Assembly (NCBI GenBank): GCA_003447545.1
Contig: DLYX01000645.1
Coordinates: forward strand, 1-13,237
Source: Deltaproteobacteria bacterium
GTDB lineage: Bacteria; Desulfobacterota; Binatia; UBA12015
DNA length: 13,237 bases
Direction of reading: 5' to 3'
In this document: piece after piece, positions 1 to 7,124 of the stretch
How positions within the stretch are numbered: the first letter of the stretch is position 1
Layout of the letters: each line of letters opens with the position of its first letter
Position numbers and translations under genes: made by a program
Notes under the pieces: model-generated
Databases searched by the model: none
The model's input: only the letters and a program-made list of their open reading frames with translations
What the model was told of the DNA's origin: nothing

Positions 1-394
1 CAGCCTTCGCGATGTCCGGGTAGTAGAAAACGTAGTTTGGGTCGGCGGGTGGATTCTGCCACTTCAGGCGGTAGGTGATGGAGACGGCCAGATAGCCGCG
101 GCTTGCGAAGGCCGAGGATAGCCACGACATGCCCTCTCGATTCCCGCCGGTGAAACCGCCCCCATGCACAAAAACCATGACGGGTTTGTTCTGGTCGGGA
201 TTGCCCTCGGGCTCATAGATATCGAGCTGGAGGTCGAAGACGTTGCTCCCGCCGCCGGTCGCTCCCTGGCCGTATGTCACGCTGTTGGTTCGGGTGACCT
301 CCCAGAGGGCCTCGTCGTAGGCTCCATGGGCAAGATTCTGCGTGCCGATAATCAACAGTGCGGGCAGCGCCCATTTCAACAAATTTCGTAACAT
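1..394 (-). CDS. Secreted alpha/beta-hydrolase (carboxylesterase/lipase-like), partial
   Basis: The gene runs off the left edge; only the first 131 residues are present. The ATG at 394-392 is preceded by GAGGGAG at good Shine-Dalgarno distance. Residues 1-24 form a signal peptide: a basic start (MLRNLLK), a hydrophobic core (WALPALLII) and a likely cleavage near LAHG-A, so the enzyme is probably exported. From about residue 54 the protein reads DLQLDIYEPEG, then VMVFVHGGGF at 72-81, the HGGG oxyanion-hole motif of the carboxylesterase/hormone-sensitive-lipase branch. It continues with SRGYLAVSITYRL, the usual strand following that motif. The nucleophile (GxSxG), acid and histidine would lie beyond the window, so activity cannot be confirmed. 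The substrate is unknown; hydrolysis of an ester is a family-level inference. The preceding gene on the same strand ends 226 bases upstream, so it probably has its own promoter. Confidence 0.85.
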   Translation of the reverse strand, partial: MLRNLLKWALPALLIIGTQNLAHGAYDEALWEVTRTNSVTYGQGATGGGSNVFDLQLDIYEPEGNPDQNKPVMVFVHGGGFTGGNREGMSWLSSAFASRGYLAVSITYRLKWQNPPADPNYVFYYPDIAKA

Positions 395-620
395 TCTACT
401 CCCTCGATCGGAGTCTATACCAAGGATCTTGAGCGCGTAAATATTAGTTCGCGAAAGGAGGATTGGTCTGGGTCAAGCAGTCGAAAACCTTGATGAATCG
501 GTTGTTTTCGAGCTCCCTGCCGCCTTTGGCTTCCTGTGAGATAAAGGTGGCTTGCGGCCGTATGGCAGGTGATTGAGCGGCTGATGCGGCAGAACGCTCG
601 TGGTCCGGCGCATCGATCGG
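395..620. other. Intergenic region without a supported gene
   Basis: These 226 bases separate the stop of the AcoX-like gene (621) from the start of the hydrolase gene (394), both on the minus strand. I see no tRNA-like fold, convincing hairpin with a T-tract, or ORF with a ribosome-binding site and coding character. A run AAAGGAGG at 455-462 on the plus strand resembles a Shine-Dalgarno, but no ATG/GTG follows at a usable distance and the frame behind it is short. Confidence 0.5.
414..441 (-). promoter_or_regulatory. Possible sigma70-type promoter for the hydrolase gene
   Basis: On the minus strand there is TTTACG (441-436), a 16-base spacer and TATAGA (419-414) preceded by TGG, resembling an extended -10 box. 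It lies 20 bases before the hydrolase start at 394. The -35 match is poor and no experimental support exists, so this is only a candidate. Confidence 0.25.
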
Positions 621-1670
621 TCAACAACACCCGGGGGCACCGCCGTGGGAATCCTTGAAGGTCCCCCGGTTCAGGTAGAGTCCCTCAAGGGCTGCCTGGC
701 GAAGCGCGCGGTCCACATTCAGAACCTGCGGACCATCACGGACAATCTGCAGACGGACGGGTTCGCCTGCGGGCAAGGTAATCTCTCGGTCACCATCGAA
801 GGCGAGGACACCCGGGCCTCGGATTTCAAAAACTTCACCCAGCGCGATCTTGCGGATCTCCTGAACGTGGACTGTTCGATAGAGCCCCGGCGAGATCGGT
901 GCGAGCAGGGCACGGCCCCCGCCGGAATGATCTGTGCAAATCACATGGACCCCGAAATCATCCTCGGCCCGGCACGGCATCAAAAGTCCGCCGATTGGTG
1001 ACATGCCGATTGCCGCGGGCTCGGCTCGCGTCAAGATGACGTCACGCAACATCTCCGGAGCGAAGGGCATGCGGTTGCCGGCGTGGTCACCCTCGAGCCT
1101 TACCGCATCGATCAGGCCGAGCGTTTTCCGTCCTTGTGCTTCGACCCGAATGATCTTGGCCTGATCGGCGACGTCTCGAAGCGCCAGCCGTTCAGAGGCA
1201 ACCAGCCCCGCGGCCGCGCCTGCCATCGTCGCTTCCACGAGGCTGGGGAATACATTGTTGGTTCCGGTCGAGATGGGGACGAGTGGTGCGTCCGGCCATA
1301 CGTCGGCAATGACGCGATTGGTCCCATCCCCACCGAGCACCACGATGGCTCCGCATCCACGGGCTCGCATCTGGCGAGCCGCCTCCTGCGTGTCGGCAGG
1401 GCGCAGGCACGCTTCCACATCGAGAACTTCGACCTCGAGATCGACGCCGATCGGTTCCAGAGCTGCGGTGGCCGCGCGCATGGGATCTCGCATGACCATG
1501 ACTTTGCGCGCACCGGCCGCCGCGACACCTACCGCGATCCGAGCGACCTGATTACGTTTGGCCTCGAGTGTTTGCTGTTGTGCACGAGCAGCGAGTCGCC
1601 GAACGTCTCGTCCGGATGAAGGATTTACGAGGATGCCGACAGCGCCGCGGGGTGGATTGATCTCGGTCAT
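621..1670 (-). CDS. AcoX / ATP-NAD kinase-like protein
   Basis: A 349-aa protein of the NAD-kinase/diacylglycerol-kinase-like fold. Visible motifs are VGILVNPSSGRD at 11-22 (first strand and phosphate-binding turn), VVLGGDGTNR at 110-119 (the GGDGT nucleotide signature), PISTGTNNVFP at 132-142, and VLAFDGDREI at 288-297 near the C-terminus. The combination STGTNNVFP plus FDGDRE resembles the AcoX family, found in acetoin-dehydrogenase clusters of other bacteria, rather than housekeeping NAD kinase. The likely role is phosphorylation of a small molecule or nucleotide using ATP; the actual substrate is not known for AcoX. No acetoin dehydrogenase genes (acoABC) are in the window, so the name should not be read as function. 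The ATG at 1670 has no obvious Shine-Dalgarno but begins the conserved fold properly. It is divergent from prfB with about 105 bases between the starts. Confidence 0.75.
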   Translation of the reverse strand: MTEINPPRGAVGILVNPSSGRDVRRLAARAQQQTLEAKRNQVARIAVGVAAAGARKVMVMRDPMRAATAALEPIGVDLEVEVLDVEACLRPADTQEAARQMRARGCGAIVVLGGDGTNRVIADVWPDAPLVPISTGTNNVFPSLVEATMAGAAAGLVASERLALRDVADQAKIIRVEAQGRKTLGLIDAVRLEGDHAGNRMPFAPEMLRDVILTRAEPAAIGMSPIGGLLMPCRAEDDFGVHVICTDHSGGGRALLAPISPGLYRTVHVQEIRKIALGEVFEIRGPGVLAFDGDREITLPAGEPVRLQIVRDGPQVLNVDRALRQAALEGLYLNRGTFKDSHGGAPGCC

Positions 1671-1775
1671 GGGAATTGATTATCCGCTCAGCACTCGAAT
1701 TGCACCGGCTCGGCTTTGCTTGCCTGGCGGTGGCGATGGCGGTGGGCGGATGGCTGCGCTATCACCAAAACAGCG

Positions 1776-2892
1776 ATGAGTGCGAGTATGCAAGTGGCAG
1801 AAGGGCGAGAACGGCGGGAGAAGCTCGGAGAGCGCGTGGATGCGCTCGGGAGGCATCTTTGACCTCGCTCAACTCAAGGACCGTCTAGCCGAACTGGACG
1901 AACTCTCGTCCAGTGATGATCTCTGGCAGGATCAGGATCGGGCGCAGGAAGTTTTGCGTGAGCGCGCCGGGATCAATGGCCGTATCGAGATCCTGGAACG
2001 CCTGACCGCTGGCCTCGAAGACGTGGATGTCTTTCTGGAGATGGCGGCAGAGGGCGAAGAAGAAGGTCTTGTCGAAGCGGAAACGCGCCTTGCGGATCTC
2101 GAGTCCTCGACCAGCAAGATGGAGTTCGAGCGCATGCTTTCGGGCGAACACGATCGCAGCAATGCGATCGTCAATCTGAATCCGGGCGCGGGGGGACTCG
2201 AAGCTCAGGACTGGGCCGAGATGTTGATGCGGATGGTCCTCCGATGGGCTGAAAGGCGCGAATTCGAGGTCGAGTTTGTCGAGGAGTTACCCGGCGAGGG
2301 CGCGGGTATCAAAAGCGCTACCTTCCTGGTCAAGGGCGAGTTTGCATACGGCTACCTCCGCGCGGAGGCGGGAATCCATCGTCTGGTACGAATCAGTCCT
2401 TTTGACGCAAACGCGCGACGTCAGACTTCCTTTGCGGCGATTTTTGTCACACCGGAAATTGATGATGATATCGAGATCGAGGTGCGCGACGAGGATTTGC
2501 GGATCGATACCTATCGCTCATCCGGCGCCGGCGGCCAGCATGTGAACAAGACGGATTCTGCGGTTCGATTGACGCATACGCCGACTGGAATTGTCGTCGC
2601 TTGTCAGAACGAACGGTCGCAACACAAAAACAAGGCGACCGCGATGAAGGTTCTGAAATCAAGGCTCTACGAACTGGAGCTGGAAAAGCAGCGAGAAGAA
2701 AAAGAGCAGATCGCGGGTTCCAAGCAGAAGATCGATTTTGGCAGCCAGATCCGCTCTTACGTTCTCCATCCCTATCGGATGGTCAAGGACCATAGGACCA
2801 ACCACGAAGTCGGGAATACGGATGCGGTCCTCGATGGCGACCTGGATTCTTTTATCGAAGCGGAGCTCCTGCGTCAGGCCGAAGAAGCCTGA
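1776..2892 (+). CDS. prfB: Peptide chain release factor 2 (RF2), made by programmed +1 frameshift
   Basis: RF2 recognises UAA and UGA and triggers peptidyl-tRNA hydrolysis. The coding sequence is 1776-1859 joined to 1861-2892, skipping T1860, giving 371 aa. Zero-frame reading from ATG 1776 gives MSASMQVAEGRERREKLGER... up to GRHL and then an in-frame TGA (1860-1862). The post-shift frame resumes at GAC (1861) with DLAQLKDRLAELDELSSSDD. The joined helix matches the N-terminus of known RF2 (E. coli ...VLRGYL/D...). Later landmarks are the SPF codon-recognition tripeptide at 207-209 and the GGQ catalytic loop (SGAGGQHVNKT) at 252-254, both close to E. coli positions. ATG 1788 in the same frame is an alternative start, giving 24 zero-frame residues; neither has a strong Shine-Dalgarno. 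A GTG at 1780 in the downstream frame would bypass the regulation and is an artefact. Its 3' end overlaps the convergent aminotransferase-fusion gene by 19 bases. Confidence 0.95.
1848..1863 (+). promoter_or_regulatory. prfB autoregulatory +1 frameshift site
   Basis: GGGAGG (1848-1853), CAT, then CTT TGA C (1857-1863). This has the same architecture as the E. coli site: an internal Shine-Dalgarno-like run three bases before the slippery CUU, an in-frame UGA with poor context (UGAC), and a shift from CUU to UUU. When RF2 is scarce, slow termination at UGA lets the ribosome slip into the +1 frame and complete RF2; when abundant, translation stops after 28 codons. Confidence 0.95.
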
Positions 2893-5306
2893 CCGGCCGT
2901 TCCCTGTAAAGCTGCAGACAATCGTCGCACGGCCTCATTGGATTCTTCTTCCGATAGAATTAGTGGCGGTGCGAGGCGCACGACGCGGTCTTCGTGCAGG
3001 GTCCACCCCAGCAATACCTCGCGCATGCGACAGCCCTCGACGAAGCACGCGCAATCTCCCGGTGATTCGAATTCGAGGCCGATCAACATTCCGAGGCCCC
3101 GAACTTCGACCAAGCCGCCTCGGCCGACCAATTGCTGGAGCCGTTCGAGAAGCGAGCGGCCCATGAGAGCGCTGCGTTCGGGAAGGGATTGTTCCTCGAG
3201 AATATCGAGGCTGGCGAGGGCCGCGGCACAGCAAACCGGGTTCCCGCCAAAGGTCGTGACATGTCCCAGAGGGGGATCGTTGGCCAGGCAGGCCAGAATT
3301 TCCGGTGAGGATACGAAGGCCCCCAGAGGCAAGCCACCCCCCAGGGATTTGGCAAGGACAAGGACATCGGGGACGGCTTCAGGCCAGTGCTCGAACCCAA
3401 AGAATTTCCCGGTGCGTCCGAACGCGGTCACAACTTCGTCGAAAACCAGAAGTGCGCCGACTTCGCGGCAGCGCTCGCGGAGTTGCGCGAGAAAGTTTCG
3501 GCTCGGGACGCGCACGCCAGCTTCGGCCTGGACCGGCTCGACAAAGACGCCGGCGGTCGTCTCGTCGATCAGGTTCAATGCGGCGGTATCGTCCCAGGGG
3601 ATCTGCTCGACATTTTCCAGCAAGGGTCGAAAGGGTTCTCGGTAGACAGGATTCCCGCCGAGAGCGACCGCGCCGGTAGTATCGCCGTGGAAAGCTCCTT
3701 CAAAGGAAAGCACCCGGGAGCGGCCCGTAGCCTTGCGAACAAGCTTCAGAGCGCCTTCGATCGCCTCGGCGCCGCTGTTGGTGAAGTATGTGGATTGTAA
3801 ATTCTCCGGAAGCCGGGCCGCCAGCCTTTCGGCTAATTTGACCTGAGAGTCGAGTGCATCCTCGCCATAGACCATCACATGGGTGTAGAGCCTTGCCTGC
3901 CGAGCGACGGCGGCGGCAACGCGCGGATGGGCGTGTCCGATTGCTGCCACGCCAATGCCCGCGAGCAGGTCCAGATGCTTCCTTCCATCCGCGGTATGGA
4001 CCCAGCATCCTCGGGCCGAGGTGACTTCCAGAGCACGCGGTGCATCGGATGTTTGTGCCACATGCTTGCGAAAACGCGACCGCAATTGGGGGCTGGTACT
4101 GAATCGTTCATCGCGAATGGTCATCAGCCAAGATGCCACCGGATGCCAGTCGGCAGGTGGGTTTTGCATCTCGGCGATCGTGCAGATGCGTCGCGCCCCC
4201 GAGGATTGCAGGATTGAAATCTCCGGAGCGTCCCGTGTAACGCCGATACACTCAAGGTTGTCTCGGAGGGGTCCCAGTTGGGATTTGAGCTCGGTCGGGT
4301 CCCTGTAGGGGTGGAAGCGGATCATCCGGTCCAGAGGGCAGGGTTCTATTTGTGCCTGGGTCGTGACTTCGACCCCGAAGCCCTCCGCATGACCGCCCAG
4401 AAGGGCCAGACTCCGTCCACCAACGACCGCGATCTCTGCGGCATCCACCGCTTGTCGGAAAGAGGTTGCTTCGCCATCGGGGAGGGGCCGACGGGGCCAG
4501 ATATTCTGTTTTACTCGCAGCGCCTCCGCGAGTTGCTTGGCGAGGGGCAGAGCATCCACCGCGGACGGTAAAAGAATTGCCTGCGGGGAGAGGCAGCCGT
4601 GCTGATCGAGTATCGCGATCTGTTCCGCCAGAGCCTCGATCTCGAGATCATCGGTCGAGCTTCCCAGAATGGCGACACTGATCCGAGGGCCTTGCGCGAT
4701 CACGCGATCCTGTCCGAGGCTCCGCCAGTGATCGATCGCGTCGGCGCCGCCATAAACAAGGATTCGATCGGCGAGAGCCGCGATACGCTCCTCGATGCTC
4801 CGATCCCCACCTTTCCAATAGACAGCCCGGCAGCTCGCCGCGATCACCGGGGAAACCTGTCGGAGGGATTCGAGGAAATGACGGGCCAGATGCGGCTCAC
4901 CCTCCGCAGATTTAAGCAGGAGGGGCGTTCCGAGGCCGAGCGCGAGAGCTATGGGAGGGATGGCCAAACCGGGAGTGTTTTGCGCGAGAATTGCGGCGAC
5001 CAGATTCGGGGCCTGATGATTACCGGATGCACTTTCGGCCTCGGCAAGGACTCTTTCCAGATGAGGAGCTCGCCATGCCTCGAGAGTGCGTCTCAGGGAG
5101 ACCGTTACGGCAGCATGTGCGTATCCGGTAGCGTGCGAAATATCCTCGCAGGCATTCCGGAAAGCAATATTACCGTCCAGCCAGAGCCCCAGAACCTTGT
5201 CGAAATCCGCGATTCGTTGGTGCCGCGGAATTTCTCGCAACGCCGCCTTCGAACGTTCGAGTTCCTCGAGGGCTTGCTTCACTCCGGATTTCTTCGATGC
5301 AATCAA
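2874..5306 (-). CDS. Fusion of LuxC-like acyl reductase and class III PLP aminotransferase
   Basis: An 810-aa two-domain protein from TTG 5306. Residues about 1-390 resemble LuxC (acyl-CoA/acyl-protein reductase, ALDH-like fold). The cofactor-side segment with NTPGLAIPPIALALGLG and LLLKS lies at about 110-133, and DQHGCLSPQ carries the probable catalytic Cys at 238. Residues about 400-805 are a class III aminotransferase: HPRVAAAVARQ, TNSGAEAIEGALKLVRKATG at about 509-528, LLVFDEVVTAFGRTGKFFG with PLP-contacting Asp at 623, VLAKSLGGGLPLGA with Schiff-base Lys at 653, TTFGGNPVCCAAAL, and VVRLAPPL with Arg 777. The predicted chemistry is reduction of an acyl thioester to an aldehyde, then transamination to an amine. 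The open frame extends upstream to 5474, but that part overlaps the end of the LuxE-like gene and has no family similarity. TTG 5306 lies one base after that gene's stop, suggesting translational coupling; GTG 5282 is an alternative. The substrate is unknown. Confidence 0.85.
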   Translation of the reverse strand: MIASKKSGVKQALEELERSKAALREIPRHQRIADFDKVLGLWLDGNIAFRNACEDISHATGYAHAAVTVSLRRTLEAWRAPHLERVLAEAESASGNHQAPNLVAAILAQNTPGLAIPPIALALGLGTPLLLKSAEGEPHLARHFLESLRQVSPVIAASCRAVYWKGGDRSIEERIAALADRILVYGGADAIDHWRSLGQDRVIAQGPRISVAILGSSTDDLEIEALAEQIAILDQHGCLSPQAILLPSAVDALPLAKQLAEALRVKQNIWPRRPLPDGEATSFRQAVDAAEIAVVGGRSLALLGGHAEGFGVEVTTQAQIEPCPLDRMIRFHPYRDPTELKSQLGPLRDNLECIGVTRDAPEISILQSSGARRICTIAEMQNPPADWHPVASWLMTIRDERFSTSPQLRSRFRKHVAQTSDAPRALEVTSARGCWVHTADGRKHLDLLAGIGVAAIGHAHPRVAAAVARQARLYTHVMVYGEDALDSQVKLAERLAARLPENLQSTYFTNSGAEAIEGALKLVRKATGRSRVLSFEGAFHGDTTGAVALGGNPVYREPFRPLLENVEQIPWDDTAALNLIDETTAGVFVEPVQAEAGVRVPSRNFLAQLRERCREVGALLVFDEVVTAFGRTGKFFGFEHWPEAVPDVLVLAKSLGGGLPLGAFVSSPEILACLANDPPLGHVTTFGGNPVCCAAALASLDILEEQSLPERSALMGRSLLERLQQLVGRGGLVEVRGLGMLIGLEFESPGDCACFVEGCRMREVLLGWTLHEDRVVRLAPPLILSEEESNEAVRRLSAALQGTAGQASSA

Positions 5307-5307
5307 A

Positions 5308-6420
5308 TCAATTTCTCGAGGTTTCCGACGCGACCTTGGTCGAGTCAAGCAGGTGTTCAAGAGCGAGGGCGCAACCACGTGGCTCCGCGCCGGCAAGGCG
5401 GCCCCGCAATTGAAGGAATTCACCATCAACGACACCCAGATCTTCGGTCTGAATGGCCATGAGCGAGAGTGCATTTGCCAAGTCGAGATGGCGGAGGAGT
5501 CCGGCTTCTCCGTCGGGCAGGACCTCGAGTGTTTCAGGATCCACCGCTACTGAGCGCAGCCACGGGGGCGCAGCCTTGCGGCGCTTTGCATTCGAGCCAG
5601 CGAAGCGTCGTTCCAGCACATTATCATAGTACTGCGAGGAGAGTTCCGTCATCCCATATTCATTGATGCAATAGTACCCGGGGATTCCAAGATGCTCCCA
5701 GCTGGCACGAAGGAAGCCCGCGTCGGATAGCGTTCGTCCACCCTTGGGTCCCCCCGTATCGACAATCCGGCTATTGGCAGCAAATTCGATCTGAGTCTTC
5801 TTTATGCGCAAATGATCCAGAAGCGCGGTGAAGACGGCTCGCACTCCAATCAGGCAGACCGGACGAGAGTCCAGAGCGAGCGAACGCAATTGTGCGGTGG
5901 CTGATGCCGGGTCGAACGGACCATCGCCGACCAGGTAGCTGGCCGGGGCTCCGTCGAGATCTTCCCGAATCCATTCGACCATTTGCACCAGAGAGGAATC
6001 AGGGAGAGTTTCTGGCCCGGCCATCAAGCCGATGATCCGCGGCACCGCACCATCCGGCAAGACCATCGCCCGAAATTGCCGCAAGGCAGACGCCCGATAG
6101 AGTGAGAGGTCCGGCATAAGGTGCCGGCCGCGACGTTCCTTTCCCGCCGTAGTCCCGCTGGTCAAGAAAATTCTTTCCGGGCTGCTGCAGGTTAGATCGA
6201 GGGCCTTGAATGCGCTCGTGGGCACTGCGGGAATATCCTGCCAATGCTCGATTGCATCCGGGGTTTGTCCGCGCCTCTCGGCAAATTTTCGGTAAGGTTC
6301 GCAGTGTGCGAACTGAAACTCGAAAATCTCCAACGCAAGTTCTTCGAAGGGGAAATCCACTTCGCTCGCCTCGGAGATTGCGTTTCTGACGCGCAAGGCG
6401 AGGTTTTTAGAATCTGTCAC
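5308..6420 (-). CDS. LuxE-like acyl-protein synthetase
   Basis: A 370-aa member of the ANL adenylate-forming superfamily, close in length to LuxE (about 370-380 aa). LuxE activates a fatty acid with ATP, holds the acyl group on a cysteine and hands it to LuxC. Visible motifs: IFLTSGTTAGKE at about 84-95 (phosphate-binding loop), DTGGPKGGR at about 221-229, INEYGMTELSSQYYD at 252-266 (adenylate-binding YGMTE), and GRLAGAEPRGCALALE near the C-terminus, placing a Cys at 350 in the position of the LuxE acyl-acceptor cysteine. I chose GTG 6420, which follows the previous stop (6444) by 23 bases and has a weak GAGA ribosome site. An ATG at 6492 would overlap the upstream gene by 49 bases with non-conserved sequence. 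It directly precedes the LuxC-aminotransferase gene with a one-base gap, so the two proteins very likely work together. It could alternatively accept a non-fatty carboxylic acid. Confidence 0.85.
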   Translation of the reverse strand: MTDSKNLALRVRNAISEASEVDFPFEELALEIFEFQFAHCEPYRKFAERRGQTPDAIEHWQDIPAVPTSAFKALDLTCSSPERIFLTSGTTAGKERRGRHLMPDLSLYRASALRQFRAMVLPDGAVPRIIGLMAGPETLPDSSLVQMVEWIREDLDGAPASYLVGDGPFDPASATAQLRSLALDSRPVCLIGVRAVFTALLDHLRIKKTQIEFAANSRIVDTGGPKGGRTLSDAGFLRASWEHLGIPGYYCINEYGMTELSSQYYDNVLERRFAGSNAKRRKAAPPWLRSVAVDPETLEVLPDGEAGLLRHLDLANALSLMAIQTEDLGVVDGEFLQLRGRLAGAEPRGCALALEHLLDSTKVASETSRN

Positions 6421-6443
6421 GAGTCTCGCGAAACCGAAGCGGC

Positions 6444-6719
6444 TCAGAGGTTGGGAGCGAAATTGCGGAGCGCGAGCAGGAGCGATTCGCAATTCGGGTA
6501 CTCATCCAGAGAATCCATCAAATGATCATGCTGTGCCTGAAGGACACCGACGTCCTGTTCGTCGGGGGCTAGCAGGAGATGCCGCGCAAATTCCTTGATC
6601 ATGGCCTGCGTATCAAGCTTGGTTTCGATGGGTATTTCATCGTCGGTTGCAATGACGAGTTTCAGCCGACCAAGGAGTCGACCGACATAGTACTCATCGG
6701 GTTTCTCGTCTTCCGCCAT
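6444..6719 (-). CDS. Small acidic hypothetical protein (91 aa)
   Basis: I do not recognise this protein. It has an acidic, polar N-terminus (MAEDEKPDEYY), a predicted helix VGRLLGRLKLVIA, an acidic linker TDDEIPIETK, and two helical stretches (DTQAMIKEFARHLLLAPDEQD and VLQAQHDHLMDSLDEYPNCE). It has no signal peptide, membrane helix or metal-binding cysteine cluster. Its ATG at 6719-6717 shares a base with the TGA stop of the TPR gene (TGATG arrangement), so translation is probably coupled and the two products may be made in fixed ratio or interact. An in-frame extension to 6866 lies wholly inside the TPR gene and is rejected. The small-partner role is inferred from gene order only; it sits directly upstream of the LuxE-like gene. 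Confidence 0.75.
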   Translation of the reverse strand: MAEDEKPDEYYVGRLLGRLKLVIATDDEIPIETKLDTQAMIKEFARHLLLAPDEQDVGVLQAQHDHLMDSLDEYPNCESLLLALRNFAPNL

Positions 6720-7066
6720 CAGCTGTTTTCCTCCTTCAGCTGACGCTTCCAATCGAGCATTCGGGCCTTCGCCGATTCTTCTTCTGCCTCCGGCACCATT
6801 CCCTTGCGCATATAGAAGGTAGACAGGCTTGTGTGCGCAAGAATATCGTCGGGGTTGATCACGCACAGTTGCTTCGCAGCCGCGATCGCTTCATCGAGTT
6901 CCTCGAGCTCCGCATGCGCCATGGCGATGCCATGCATCGCATCAGCAAACTCGGGATCAATCTCCAGGGCGGCACGGTATTTCAGAATCGCTGCCGGATA
7001 GTCGCCATCAAAGGCCAAATCCAGCCCCTCGTCGTAGAGATCTTCCTTGTTCGAGTCGTCTGCCAT
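6719..7066 (-). CDS. Small TPR-repeat protein (115 aa)
   Basis: The protein is almost entirely tetratricopeptide repeats. After an acidic start, repeat 1 is about residues 8-38 (LYDEGLDLAFDGDYPAAILKYRAALEIDP), repeat 2 about 39-72 (FADAMHGIAMAHAELEELDEAIAAAKQLCVINP), and repeat 3 about 73-105 (LAHTSLSTFYMRKGMVPEAEEESAKAR). The consensus small/large residues and terminal Pro of each TPR are visible. TPRs form protein-binding superhelices, so this is probably an adaptor rather than an enzyme. No signal peptide or membrane helix is present. The ATG at 7066 has no clear Shine-Dalgarno, and a perfect palindrome ends three bases upstream of it. It is the first gene of a tightly coupled run of four: TPR, 91-aa protein, LuxE-like, LuxC-aminotransferase. 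Confidence 0.85.
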   Translation of the reverse strand: MADDSNKEDLYDEGLDLAFDGDYPAAILKYRAALEIDPEFADAMHGIAMAHAELEELDEAIAAAKQLCVINPDDILAHTSLSTFYMRKGMVPEAEEESAKARMLDWKRQLKEENS

Positions 7067-7068
7067 GT

Positions 7069-7085
7069 CTGAAGTATTACTTCAG
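7069..7085. promoter_or_regulatory. Perfect 17-bp palindrome before the TPR gene
   Basis: CTGAAGTATTACTTCAG has two exact 8-base arms around one central base. It lies two bases upstream of the TPR start codon (7066-7064), inside the 58-base gap separating this gene from the preceding one. It could be an operator for a dimeric regulator, or an RNA hairpin (up to about 7 pairs after loop formation) occluding the start codon. No T-tract follows, so it does not look like an intrinsic terminator. Confidence 0.5.
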
Positions 7086-7124
7086 AACAGCCTGCCGCGC
7101 ATCTATTTTCCCGAAAGAGTCTTT

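Noticed and set aside
455..500. AAAGGAGG as the ribosome site of a small plus-strand gene
   Set aside because: The only nearby start (TTG) is one to two bases away, and the frame behind it is short without coding character.
1671..1690. Resemblance to the lac operator (AATTGATTATCCGCTCA)
   Set aside because: It has an inserted base and no matching second half-site in correct spacing; chance similarity is the simpler reading.
1676..1888. Small plus-strand frame from TTG 1676 with a hydrophobic stretch before prfB
   Set aside because: It has no ribosome site, overlaps the prfB start and runs on through the frameshift region in a third frame; no family similarity is seen.
4599..5462. Long plus-strand open frame of 287 codons opposite the LuxC domain
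   Set aside because: It is antisense to a clearly conserved protein and its translation shows no family features or ribosome site.
5306..5474. Upstream extension of the LuxC-aminotransferase protein to an ATG at 5474
   Set aside because: It lies wholly inside the C-terminal coding region of the LuxE-like gene, lacks LuxC-like sequence, and a coupled TTG start sits right after the LuxE stop.
2874..6420. Bioluminescence (lux) operon
   Set aside because: Only LuxE- and LuxC-like functions are present; there is no LuxA, LuxB or LuxD, and LuxC is fused to an aminotransferase.
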